From Photobacterium frigidiphilum (GTDB lineage: Bacteria; Pseudomonadota; Gammaproteobacteria; Enterobacterales; Vibrionaceae): 64,000 bases of DNA. Positions 56,301 through 64,000 of this stretch are shown here, piece after piece. Both the position numbers and the translations under genes were made by a program. The notes under the pieces were generated by a model that saw only the letters and a program-made list of their open reading frames with translations, had not been told where the DNA came from and did not search any database. The first letter of the stretch is position 1, and the number at the start of each line of letters is the position of its first letter. Location: assembly GCF_003025615.1 (NCBI RefSeq), contig NZ_PYMJ01000023.1, positions 1-64,000 of the forward strand. Direction: 5' to 3'.

Positions 56301-57038
56301 ATGAAACAGTCAATATTAGCTATCGCAACCGTTGCTGTACTTTCTTTCAATGTTTCTGCTGCTAATGTAGCTGCCCAAGATCAAGTTAAAGAAGATATTA
56401 ATTACGGGGATCCTACCGCATCTTTTTCAACTTTAGGTGTTAGTGCGTCTAAAGACCACACTCAGTTAAACGGCATGTATGGTGTTGACTCAAATATTTT
56501 TTCACTGGATCTTGGTGTGAAAAATAAAACGGATGACAAGGGTAAAGGCGGTGATGTGAACTACCGTGGTCGCTACTTCCATGTTACTGATGACCTTGGT
56601 TATTCTGTTGACGTGTTAGGAGGTGCAACACACTATGAAAGCGGAGATAAATCTACCTCTAATGCCGTCTTGGCAGGTTTAATCTATAAATTTCAGGTCA
56701 CGAATAATATCAGTGTGTTCCCAATGGCAAGCCTTGGTTATACCCGTATTGATGCCGATACTCTGGGTATTGATACAAAAGAAACGGACACCTTATTTCA
56801 AGGTGGTCTATATGCAATGTATAGCTTTGATGATGGTCATTGGTTATATGTGAACCCTAAAGTAACTCACATGAGTAAAGCCAATACGAATCTTGCCCAA
56901 GTTGAAGCTGGTGGCGGTTTTATGGTTGCAGATAAAGTGAGTGTGGGTGCGAAAGTGGAATATACAGCTAAAAATACTAAGCTGAATATGGATAAAGATG
57001 ACACAGTTGCGTGGCTACAAGCTAACTACTACTTCTAA
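56301..57038 (+). CDS. Outer-membrane beta-barrel protein
   Basis: 245 residues from ATG 56301 (AAAGGA ribosome binding site), signal peptide MKQSILAIATVAVLSFNVSA. The mature protein alternates hydrophobic strands with polar turns and ends in AWLQANYYF, a typical C-terminal Phe insertion signal. It follows the Ntn-hydrolase by 136 bp on the same strand and may be its functional partner, for example in uptake. Function unknown. Confidence 0.75.
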   Translation: MKQSILAIATVAVLSFNVSAANVAAQDQVKEDINYGDPTASFSTLGVSASKDHTQLNGMYGVDSNIFSLDLGVKNKTDDKGKGGDVNYRGRYFHVTDDLGYSVDVLGGATHYESGDKSTSNAVLAGLIYKFQVTNNISVFPMASLGYTRIDADTLGIDTKETDTLFQGGLYAMYSFDDGHWLYVNPKVTHMSKANTNLAQVEAGGGFMVADKVSVGAKVEYTAKNTKLNMDKDDTVAWLQANYYF

Positions 57039-57574
57039 TCTTTATTAACAGATATAAAAGCCATGGGCATAATGAACCATCCTAGCCCATAACGTCCATG
57101 GGTAGGAAACGGAAAGTTTCTTATCCCTTAATATGATGCCAGTATAAAGTATCACTTTTTATCTCTCTGAGAATCCATGCTTCAAGGCTTGAGTGGATAT
57201 CGATTCAGAGGCTAATTTCATAGTAGATTCTGACTTCACTGTTGGCCGCGACGTGATCTTTTGAGATGGTAAAGCTACTCGGTAGTTATCAGGCATTCGA
57301 ATAAAAGGGCCTTGCAGTTCAACTTAAAACTGAACTTAGCTAATCAATATTTTAAAAATTATGACGATATTGTTGAGACAGTTTTACCGATTGGTATAAC
57401 TCAGCGATCGATTCTATTCATACTTTTTAATATGATCCCCGTGAATACTAATGCTCTTTAATATATCTCTTGTAACTGTTTACATTTTGTAATAAATTGC
57501 ACCCCCTCCCATTCGAACACTGTTCAAATATTGCAGTGATAATTATAATTATTTCACAACAGACTATTACGAAA
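57039..57574. other. Gap without a gene
   Basis: 536 bp. It contains GATTGGTATAAC near 57390, like the right end of the MITE at 32351, but I find no left end. Otherwise nothing recognised. Confidence 0.4.
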
Positions 57575-60500
57575 ATGAAAAACATAACGTTAGCCTTCAT
57601 AATATCAACTAGCCTTTTACTCGTAGGATGTGGCGGCGGTGGCAGTGGTGACTCTGGTTCACCAACACCAATAAAGCCAACCATTACGGTGCCTACACCA
57701 AGTACAATACTAACCAAACAGTCGAGAGTTGCGCTGGAAGTAAACGACATCACAGCAACGTACAGCACCGATTTAGAACTCTATCCTGATATAAATAATC
57801 AAATGGGTTCACTCAGGTTTGAATTATTAAGTACACATTACAATGATATTGCTGATTTAGATCTTGCTACGAATAAGCTAACAATACTTAATGCCGGTGA
57901 ATTAACATATAAAGTCACGGATACAAGTGATAACTACCAAACATCGACATCGACGTTTACTCTTAAAGTAAATAAAGCGATTTCACCAACCCCGCCGATT
58001 AAAAGCGTAGTGATAGATCAAAAAGATTTCACTCGCTTACTTACTGTTAGTAAACCGCGGGGAGATTTAAATATTGAAATGGAACCAGCATCTTCGTCAT
58101 TACTCAGCCTTAGTGATGTTGGTGGTTTTAGCTTTGCTATTTCACCAAAAAACTCAGGTGTTGTTAGCGGATTTATTATTGATTCAGGTAATCGTAATTA
58201 CTCTAGTTATAAAATCCCATTTAAAATAGATATAAAAGAAACAATCGCTGTCGATTTTAAAGACATACAACTTAAATACAGTATGCTAGCCCAGCCACAG
58301 TTACTGAGTAGTGGTGCTGAATATAGTTTTACTGTTAGTGATAGTAAAGTTGTTAGCATTGATGATGAAACAGGTGAGATCCAACCTCTCAATACAGGAC
58401 ATACCCTTGTTTCTGTATTCGTCACTTTTAAAGACTCACCTCAAATACCTGTTAGACAAACCTACTACATCACCGTTGAAAAAGGTGAACGAACAGAAAA
58501 ATTCGATGCTAATTTCCCTAAAGAAATCCCGTATTCTGATAGCCTTCAACCACTTGCTATTAATACACAAAATCAACAAGGCAAGCTAACATACAAACTT
58601 ATTTCAGGTGACAACGTATCAAGCTTTAATGAAAAAAATGGTACCTTCTCAGCATATAGGTTAGGGAATATTAAAGTTGAGGTTACAGATACGAGTGCTA
58701 AGTATGTTGATGCCACTACTTTAGTCGATTTCAATATTGTAAAAGCGCTACACCCTACACTAGCGAATGAATCCGCTAGCTATATCTACTCTAGCATCCC
58801 ATACGCTCTAACGATTTCTGGTCAAATCGGAACGTTACAACTTAAAGCCATAGACCCAACGATTGTTGAAGTTGAATCAAACAAAATAAAAACATTAAAA
58901 GCTGGAACAACCATCGTTGAAGTGACCGATATATCTGAACTGTATCAGCCAGGCATTACAACACTAACCGTCAACATTGCCCATGCAGATCGAAATGATT
59001 TTAGTGTTAAACCGGTGAATCAAAAGTTTGCGGATGGGGATTCTATTCCATTCTCTACTTTATATACAAATGCTAACGAAACGGCTACGCCAACTGTGAC
59101 AATAAAGGCCAACCCAAATAATACTATTTCGTTAGATCAAAGTAATGAAGCATTAACTGTGAATAAAGCAGGATCTGCATCATTGGAAATTTTTTGGCCG
59201 CAAGATAATCAATATAAAGAATCACAAAGAAAAATTGTCGATATTAATATCACACCAGCCGAGAATCGTTTAACGCTTGATAGTAACTATGTTGAGACGA
59301 CGTATCAAATTGATACAAAAACAATTAACTCTCCCAATGTAAGCGGTAAGAAAGGTGAATTAAGCTACAAAATAAAAGATGGAAGCCAAACAGATGTCGT
59401 CACTGTCGATGCCAAAACAGGTCTGCTATCCGTCAATTATGCCGGAACAACAACGATTGAAATAACAGATAGTGGCAACGAAAACTTTGCCCAATCAAAA
59501 TCAATATTCACCGTTATGGTGCATAAAGCGGTTGAAGAACTAACCGTTAAGTACCCAGCCACCGTTGCTTTAGGAGCCGATGTCTACTATAAACCAACTC
59601 TATCGCGCTCACTTTGGGACCTTAACTTCACTATCGACAACATTAATGTCGCTGAAGTGGTAAACAACAAAACAGGCTATATTAAACTGAAGAGGAGCGG
59701 TGGTTTTACAGTTTCTTATACTGGTAATACGAGAAATTACCAACAGGTCCGTGGGCGAATCTATATTACGGTAGAAAAAGAACCTCACCCAGGAATCACT
59801 GCTGAAAGCCTTGATATTTACTACTCTCCATTTGAAAAAGCGAATATCAACGTCACATCTGAGCGCTTTGGTACAAGAACATTTATACTAACAAGCTCGC
59901 CACAGTCTCGATTTGGCTATGATTTCAATACACTCTCAGGAGAAGTTTCTAATATCAAGGATTACCCTTCTAGTAGCAGTTTTTCTGTCGTAGAAAGTGA
60001 GAGTACAAAGTATGAAAAATCAACAGCAGAGCAGCTTGGCAAAGGGACAATCAGAGTTCATTCACCAAAATCAGGTGACTCTGATAAAGACTACCAATTA
60101 GCATTTTCAAGCAATACTCAATCACATATTATTGACAGTCGATTAAATAGTGATCGCTTTCAGAAGCTGCAGCAAAGCTCTTTCTCTTTAAAAGGATATA
60201 AAAGCCGCTATCTTGCAACTTCGAGCAATATCACCAAGTATGGCCAAGGATATTTTACAATTTTGAGTGTTAAGCCTATTGATAACGATGACCTTTTCGC
60301 GAGAAAGGCGGTAAAGGTCTTAGTCAGTCGCTTCGATGGTTGTGAATCCAACTACACTGACAGCGCATCATTAATACCAAACATGGCTATCAATTACGAT
60401 ACGGATGGACAGTTAGATTGTAAGATATCAGGTGAAAGTGCTAATTACTTTACGAAGATCACCTTACTTGACGATTCACTCTTAACATCAGGCAATTGGG

Positions 60501-60697
60501 AGCTGGTTGATCCGATTGTAATTACTCGTTCAGGAAAAATTGACTTTATCGACACACCGACGGGTGGTGCTTACCTTGATGAAGATAAAATGCGAGAAGA
60601 CAAAGACGCATATTTTAAGTCAATTGGAATCGATGAACAAAGCGAGCCTCGCAAAGTATATGAATGGAATACAATCAATATGACATTCAGTAAATAA
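57575..60697 (+). CDS. Large repeat-rich lipoprotein (1040 aa)
   Basis: Starts at ATG 57575, where MKNITLAFIISTSLLLVGC gives a lipobox with Cys19 and a GGGGSGDSGS linker. The body is built of repeated beta-domains of about 85-100 residues, with recurring patterns such as GELTYKVTDTSDNYQTSTST, TTIVEVTDISELYQPGITTL and GTTTIEITDSGNENFAQSKS. These look like bacterial Ig-like (Big) domains. About eight copies precede a unique C-terminal part with cysteines (RFDGCESNYTD, DGQLDCKISG). Probably surface or periplasmic; adhesion is a guess from the architecture. Confidence 0.82.
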   Translation: MKNITLAFIISTSLLLVGCGGGGSGDSGSPTPIKPTITVPTPSTILTKQSRVALEVNDITATYSTDLELYPDINNQMGSLRFELLSTHYNDIADLDLATNKLTILNAGELTYKVTDTSDNYQTSTSTFTLKVNKAISPTPPIKSVVIDQKDFTRLLTVSKPRGDLNIEMEPASSSLLSLSDVGGFSFAISPKNSGVVSGFIIDSGNRNYSSYKIPFKIDIKETIAVDFKDIQLKYSMLAQPQLLSSGAEYSFTVSDSKVVSIDDETGEIQPLNTGHTLVSVFVTFKDSPQIPVRQTYYITVEKGERTEKFDANFPKEIPYSDSLQPLAINTQNQQGKLTYKLISGDNVSSFNEKNGTFSAYRLGNIKVEVTDTSAKYVDATTLVDFNIVKALHPTLANESASYIYSSIPYALTISGQIGTLQLKAIDPTIVEVESNKIKTLKAGTTIVEVTDISELYQPGITTLTVNIAHADRNDFSVKPVNQKFADGDSIPFSTLYTNANETATPTVTIKANPNNTISLDQSNEALTVNKAGSASLEIFWPQDNQYKESQRKIVDINITPAENRLTLDSNYVETTYQIDTKTINSPNVSGKKGELSYKIKDGSQTDVVTVDAKTGLLSVNYAGTTTIEITDSGNENFAQSKSIFTVMVHKAVEELTVKYPATVALGADVYYKPTLSRSLWDLNFTIDNINVAEVVNNKTGYIKLKRSGGFTVSYTGNTRNYQQVRGRIYITVEKEPHPGITAESLDIYYSPFEKANINVTSERFGTRTFILTSSPQSRFGYDFNTLSGEVSNIKDYPSSSSFSVVESESTKYEKSTAEQLGKGTIRVHSPKSGDSDKDYQLAFSSNTQSHIIDSRLNSDRFQKLQQSSFSLKGYKSRYLATSSNITKYGQGYFTILSVKPIDNDDLFARKAVKVLVSRFDGCESNYTDSASLIPNMAINYDTDGQLDCKISGESANYFTKITLLDDSLLTSGNWELVDPIVITRSGKIDFIDTPTGGAYLDEDKMREDKDAYFKSIGIDEQSEPRKVYEWNTINMTFSK

Positions 60698-60711
60698 CAG
60701 TAAAACCTTCG

Positions 60712-60745
60712 GGTTTTGTCGCAAACCGGAGTGCTGAGTTATGAT
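60712..60745. repeat. 34-bp repeat, copy 2
   Basis: Matches 36699-36732 with one mismatch. A second IS-like end, GGCTTTGTTGCATAAA, lies at about 60810, so remnants of two elements may be present here. The lipoprotein gene ends 15 bp upstream. Confidence 0.7.
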
Positions 60746-60896
60746 ATTAGCCAGCACTCTTTACTTTTATCATTATGACTTTTCAGTTTTGGTTCTGTCG
60801 CATCTAGATGGCTTTGTTGCATAAAAAATCCGGAATCATTAACTGATCCTTAACTAAACGATACTAAGCAATTTAACGATAATAGCTATCGTCGAA

Positions 60897-61037
60897 CTAA
60901 TCTTGCCAGCGTTTGAAGATCAAAGATGTATTGATACCGCCGAAAGCAAAGTTATTGCTCATAATATATTGGCAATTAATATTACGTCCTTCACCGCAAA
61001 TATAATCTAATGCGCCACAACGTTCATCGCCGTTATC
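60897..61037 (-). pseudogene. Duplicate of the ketosynthase 3' end (47 codons)
   Basis: Aligns without gaps to 61854-61994, the last 47 codons of the ketosynthase gene, including stop. Eleven of 141 bases differ, and seven of the differences are silent in the gene's frame. This suggests it came from a diverged functional homologue. Confidence 0.92.
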
Positions 61038-61102
61038 TTATGACAACCCCAACTTACAGCTTCTAGCTAGTTAATCGAGATGAGTCCCTACTCATTAATT
61101 AG

Positions 61103-61318
61103 CTATCGATCGTGGCACATTTTTACATCTCGATGAGTTTTGTGGGAGTAAATTTCAGTAGAGCAATTTAAGCATTTATATTTAAGATATTTATTCTTAA
61201 CCGTTTTTTCTTTGAGTGTTTTGTGTATTTGATTAAAAACGGAACTCTCATGACAAAAAGGGCATTTTTCAATGATTTGCATAGATCCTACCGACTCACG
61301 AATAAAAGAATAACTCAT
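61103..61318 (-). CDS. Small zinc-ribbon protein (71 aa)
   Basis: CPFC and CLNC form a four-cysteine ribbon about 30 residues apart, with basic, soluble flanks and a C-terminal KMCHDR. Function unknown. It is the only likely gene between the ketosynthase end and its duplicate, and so may have been carried in with the duplicate. Confidence 0.6.
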   Translation of the reverse strand: MSYSFIRESVGSMQIIEKCPFCHESSVFNQIHKTLKEKTVKNKYLKYKCLNCSTEIYSHKTHRDVKMCHDR

Positions 61319-61472
61319 ACAGCTAAAGTATAATTAAATGGTAACTAATCCATTATGGGTGTGTTCGTTAATAATTTTGTGATGTCGTTCCCAGGATTCA
61401 ATGTTGTCTCGCAATAGATAAACGATAATAGTGCGGGGTATGGCTATTGCGTAAAATTAGCAAAAAAAAGCC

Positions 61473-61700
61473 CTAATCTGACAAGCAGAATAGGGAAAAT
61501 ATTTCTATAAAAGAATTTATAGAAAATAACGTGTAGAAGATAACTTGTATGGTTTCATATTCCGTCAGTGGGGTTTGTGATATTGGTCCAATATTTGATA
61601 GTAAATAGAGTTTTAACTCTAAAGTTAATAGTTGAAATATGATTATCAAAGTAACCCGAATTGCTAGCCTAAGTGTTTTGATGCAGAGGTTTGGGCCCAC
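61473..61700 (-). CDS. Doubtful small hydrophobic protein
   Basis: A 75-codon frame with GTG start and two hydrophobic stretches (VTLIIIFQLLTLELKLYLL). No clear ribosome binding site. Not recognised. Confidence 0.25.
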   Translation of the reverse strand: MGPNLCIKTLRLAIRVTLIIIFQLLTLELKLYLLSNIGPISQTPLTEYETIQVIFYTLFSINSFIEIFSLFCLSD

Positions 61701-61853
61701 AGTGAGGGGATGCGACTTAGAAAGTGACCTAGACAGCTGGACTCTGATACGTGTGATTGGCAGATTTGATCAAGATTGAACTCCTGCTATTAGTTGAAGA
61801 GCGTGCCCTAAGACCCGCTCTTCAATTTCTAGCACGACGTTCTCTTTTTAATT

Positions 61854-63086
61854 CTATTCTTGCCAGCGTTTGAAGATCAATGATGTATTGATACCACCGA
61901 ACGCAAAGTTGTTGCTCATAATATATTGGCAATCAATATTACGCCCTTCGCCGCGAATATAATCCAATGCGCCACAACGTTCATCGACGTTATCAAGGTT
62001 CAATGTTGGGCTAAACCAGCCCGTGTTCATCATTTCTAAACTTAACCATGCTTCAATGGCACCACAGGCACCAAGAGTATGACCAAAATAGCTTTTTAAT
62101 GAGCTAATCGGTGCTTTATCGCCGAAGATGTTGGCTGTTGCATTACTTTCTGCAATATCACCTTTTTCTGTCGCGGTACCGTGTGCAGAAACGTAGTCGA
62201 TAGATTCTGGCGACAAATTCGCATTTTTTAACGCCATTTCCATACAAAGTTGCATGGTTTCTTGTTGTGGCTGAGTAACATGAGCCGCATCGCAGTTACT
62301 GGCGAAGCCAACCAGTTCTGCATAAATTTTGGCACCACGTGCAATAGCGTGTTCATATTCTTCTAGTACCAACGTACCAGCACCTTCACCAATCACTAAA
62401 CCATCGCGATCGGTATCATAGGGGCGAGGGGTCGTTTTAGGGGCATCATTCTTAAGGCTAGTCGCGAACAAAGTATCAAAAACCGCCGACTCTGTTGGGC
62501 ATAACTCTTCAGCGCCGCCAGCAATCATGACAGTTTGGTAACCGTGTTTAATCGCTTCATAGGCATAACCGATCGCTTGGCTGCCTGATGTACATGCGCT
62601 ACTGGTTGGAATAACACGACCACGAAAGCCAAAGAATAAACCGACGTTAACCGCGGTTGTATGGGGCATCATTTGTACATACGTTGTTGCGGTGATGGCT
62701 CTGGTGCTCTTTTCATTTAGCATGACACCAAAGGCACCAATTGCTGGGGTGCTGCCTGTCGAAGAACCGTAAGCAATACCGGTTTCACCGTTGGTTAGCA
62801 CATCGTTATCGAGTAACCCACTTTGTATTAGTGCATTCTCTGTCGCTAAGGTTGAGAGTTTGGATACTCGACCCATCGAACGGATTTTCTTACGGGTGTA
62901 ATGCTTCGGCAGTGAAAAGCCGTGAATAGGCGCGGCTAGCTTTGTATTTAAGCCATCATATTGTTCATAATCGACCATATATTGGGTCGCATTCTCACAA
63001 GCTCGCAATTTAGGCTCGATGGCCTGCCAGTCATTTCCTAAAGCGGTTACGCCAGACATGCCGGTTACAACAACGCGACGGATCAT
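61854..63086 (-). CDS. Beta-ketoacyl-ACP synthase (FabF-like; aryl-polyene cluster type)
   Basis: 410 residues of a KAS II-type condensing enzyme. Nucleophile Cys165 in TSSACTSGSQA, His in DYVSAHGTATEKGD and His in SYFGHTLGACGA complete the Cys-His-His triad. It is last in a tight operon, its start overlapping the ketoreductase stop by 4 nt. Order dehydratase-ketoreductase-ketosynthase matches apeP-apeQ-apeR of aryl-polyene clusters, so the product is more likely a pigment chain than ordinary fatty acid. Upstream genes lie outside the window. Confidence 0.87.
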   Translation of the reverse strand: MIRRVVVTGMSGVTALGNDWQAIEPKLRACENATQYMVDYEQYDGLNTKLAAPIHGFSLPKHYTRKKIRSMGRVSKLSTLATENALIQSGLLDNDVLTNGETGIAYGSSTGSTPAIGAFGVMLNEKSTRAITATTYVQMMPHTTAVNVGLFFGFRGRVIPTSSACTSGSQAIGYAYEAIKHGYQTVMIAGGAEELCPTESAVFDTLFATSLKNDAPKTTPRPYDTDRDGLVIGEGAGTLVLEEYEHAIARGAKIYAELVGFASNCDAAHVTQPQQETMQLCMEMALKNANLSPESIDYVSAHGTATEKGDIAESNATANIFGDKAPISSLKSYFGHTLGACGAIEAWLSLEMMNTGWFSPTLNLDNVDERCGALDYIRGEGRNIDCQYIMSNNFAFGGINTSLIFKRWQE

Positions 63087-63808
63087 ATTAATCCTCCATT
63101 TACCGAAATTACTTGGCGAGTCACATACGCCGCGATATCAGACATTAAGTAGCTAACAAGGCCCGCTACTTCTTCAGGTTCGCCCATGCGACGTAATGGT
63201 ACTTGTGGCAACGCATGTTCTTTAACATGTTCATCAACCATGCCAGTATCGATTAAGCCGGGTGCGACACAGTTCACTGTGATTTTTCGCTTAGCAAGCT
63301 CTAGTGCTAATGATTTGGTTGCACCAATTACGCCTGCTTTTGCTGCGCTATAGTTGGTTTGACCACGGTTACCTATAATGCCAGAAACAGAGGCTAATGT
63401 AATAATGCGGCCACCTTTGCGTTTCTGTACCATTGGCATAACGCAAGGGTGAAGTACGTTATAAAAGCTGTCGAGATTAGTATGAATAACGCCATCCCAT
63501 TCTTCTTCTGTCATCGCTGGGAATGCGGTATCACGGGTAATGCCGGCGTTACTGACGACGCCATAGTAAGCGCCATACTCAGCAATGTCGGCTTCAAGTT
63601 GTTCACGGCATTGAGCGCGATCACTGATATCAAATTGAATGATACGACCCGAACCGCCAGCGTGCTGAATATCACTTAATGTTGATTCTGCGCCAGACTT
63701 GTCGCTCATGTAATGTACTACGACAGTAAAGCCGTCTTTGGCAAGCTGTGTAGCAACAGCACGTCCAATACCTTTGCTCGCGCCTGTTACTAATACCTGT
63801 CGGGTCAT
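63083..63808 (-). CDS. 3-ketoacyl-ACP reductase (FabG/ApeQ-like)
   Basis: 241 residues of the classical short-chain dehydrogenase type. TGASKGIGRAV binds NADP, SNAGITRD carries the Asn, and the catalytic Ser-Tyr-Lys lie in SVSGIIGNRGQTNYSAAKAG. It overlaps both neighbours by 4 nt (ATGA junctions), so translation is coupled. It reduces the ketone made by the ketosynthase. Confidence 0.9.
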   Translation of the reverse strand: MTRQVLVTGASKGIGRAVATQLAKDGFTVVVHYMSDKSGAESTLSDIQHAGGSGRIIQFDISDRAQCREQLEADIAEYGAYYGVVSNAGITRDTAFPAMTEEEWDGVIHTNLDSFYNVLHPCVMPMVQKRKGGRIITLASVSGIIGNRGQTNYSAAKAGVIGATKSLALELAKRKITVNCVAPGLIDTGMVDEHVKEHALPQVPLRRMGEPEEVAGLVSYLMSDIAAYVTRQVISVNGGLI

Positions 63809-64000
63809 GAAGGATTCCTATTTTCTTGAGAGTTACCGATCATTTGATCTAATTTTTCTGGTGATGGTACAAATGCATTTAATTGACTCGTGGCTAAAAC
63901 GGCCCCTTGGTGTTCAATGCGGCAGATGAAAACTGCCATCCCATTATTTTCCATTAGGCGCTCGGCATGAATATCGAGTACGTCGCCCTCATTAAAGGCA
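63805..64000 (-). CDS. Hydroxyacyl-ACP dehydratase-like protein, C-terminal end (ApeP-like)
   Basis: Partial; the last 64 residues are seen, from AFNEGDVLDIHAERLMENNG to a stop overlapping the ketoreductase start. The segment MAVFICRIEHQGAVLATSQL fits the closing strands of a hotdog fold, as in 3-hydroxyacyl-ACP dehydratases of aryl-polyene clusters. The main evidence is position in the operon; confidence is moderate. Confidence 0.6.
   Translation of the reverse strand, partial: AFNEGDVLDIHAERLMENNGMAVFICRIEHQGAVLATSQLNAFVPSPEKLDQMIGNSQENRNPS

Overview
The window looks like a chromosomal segment of a marine gammaproteobacterium of the family Vibrionaceae, most likely Photobacterium. The support is a tal-tkt pair, ToxR/ToxS-type membrane regulators, a TMAO/DMSO-type molybdoenzyme, an aryl-polyene-type fatty acid cluster, moderate AT-richness and strong terminators. 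This assignment is inference from gene content; no database search was possible.

Layout. 1-9 kb: central carbon and nucleoside metabolism (tkt, talB, deoD, xapX) with a large hybrid sensor kinase and a transposase-derived zinc-finger protein. 9-18.8 kb: ordinary accessory genes (lipoprotein amidohydrolase, small outer-membrane protein, Sel1-repeat protein, HAD phosphatase, CatB-like acetyltransferase, a solitary PBP2, an epimerase-like protein). 19-27 kb: an AT-rich island between two diverged partial copies of an epimerase/LysR locus. It holds tandem small unknown proteins, three tandem thiol peroxidases, and two convergent ToxR/ToxS-like regulator pairs. 27-36 kb: LysR, ackA, then two accessory modules (Tat-exported sulfatase; secreted PHB-depolymerase-like esterase), each bounded by a repeated copy of the ackA 3' end and terminator, then a Dcu-type dicarboxylate carrier. 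36-43 kb: AraC/LysE pair, a molybdopterin reductase with a fused cytochrome c tail, and a TDT-family transporter. 43-51 kb: phage and IS remnants around UspA, a ClpP-like lipoprotein divergent from an RstAB-like two-component system, and a lambda Bor homologue. 51-61 kb: chemoreceptor, LysR with a divergent secreted Ntn-hydrolase, an outer-membrane protein, and a 1040-residue lipoprotein. 61-64 kb: end of an aryl-polyene-like cluster (dehydratase, ketoreductase, ketosynthase), with a diverged duplicate of the ketosynthase 3' end just downstream.

The most interesting region is 22.1-26.8 kb. All three thiol peroxidases lack the canonical resolving cysteine. They sit beside two paralogous membrane regulator pairs whose periplasmic domains share cysteines in conserved positions, so a periplasmic thiol or peroxide sensing and response unit is a reasonable hypothesis. 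The second theme is recurrent gene-end duplication (LysR/epimerase, ackA, ketosynthase). In the LysR and ketosynthase cases most differences between copies are silent, and in the ackA case a hairpin change is compensated. That suggests exchange with a diverged relative rather than decay of recent local duplications.
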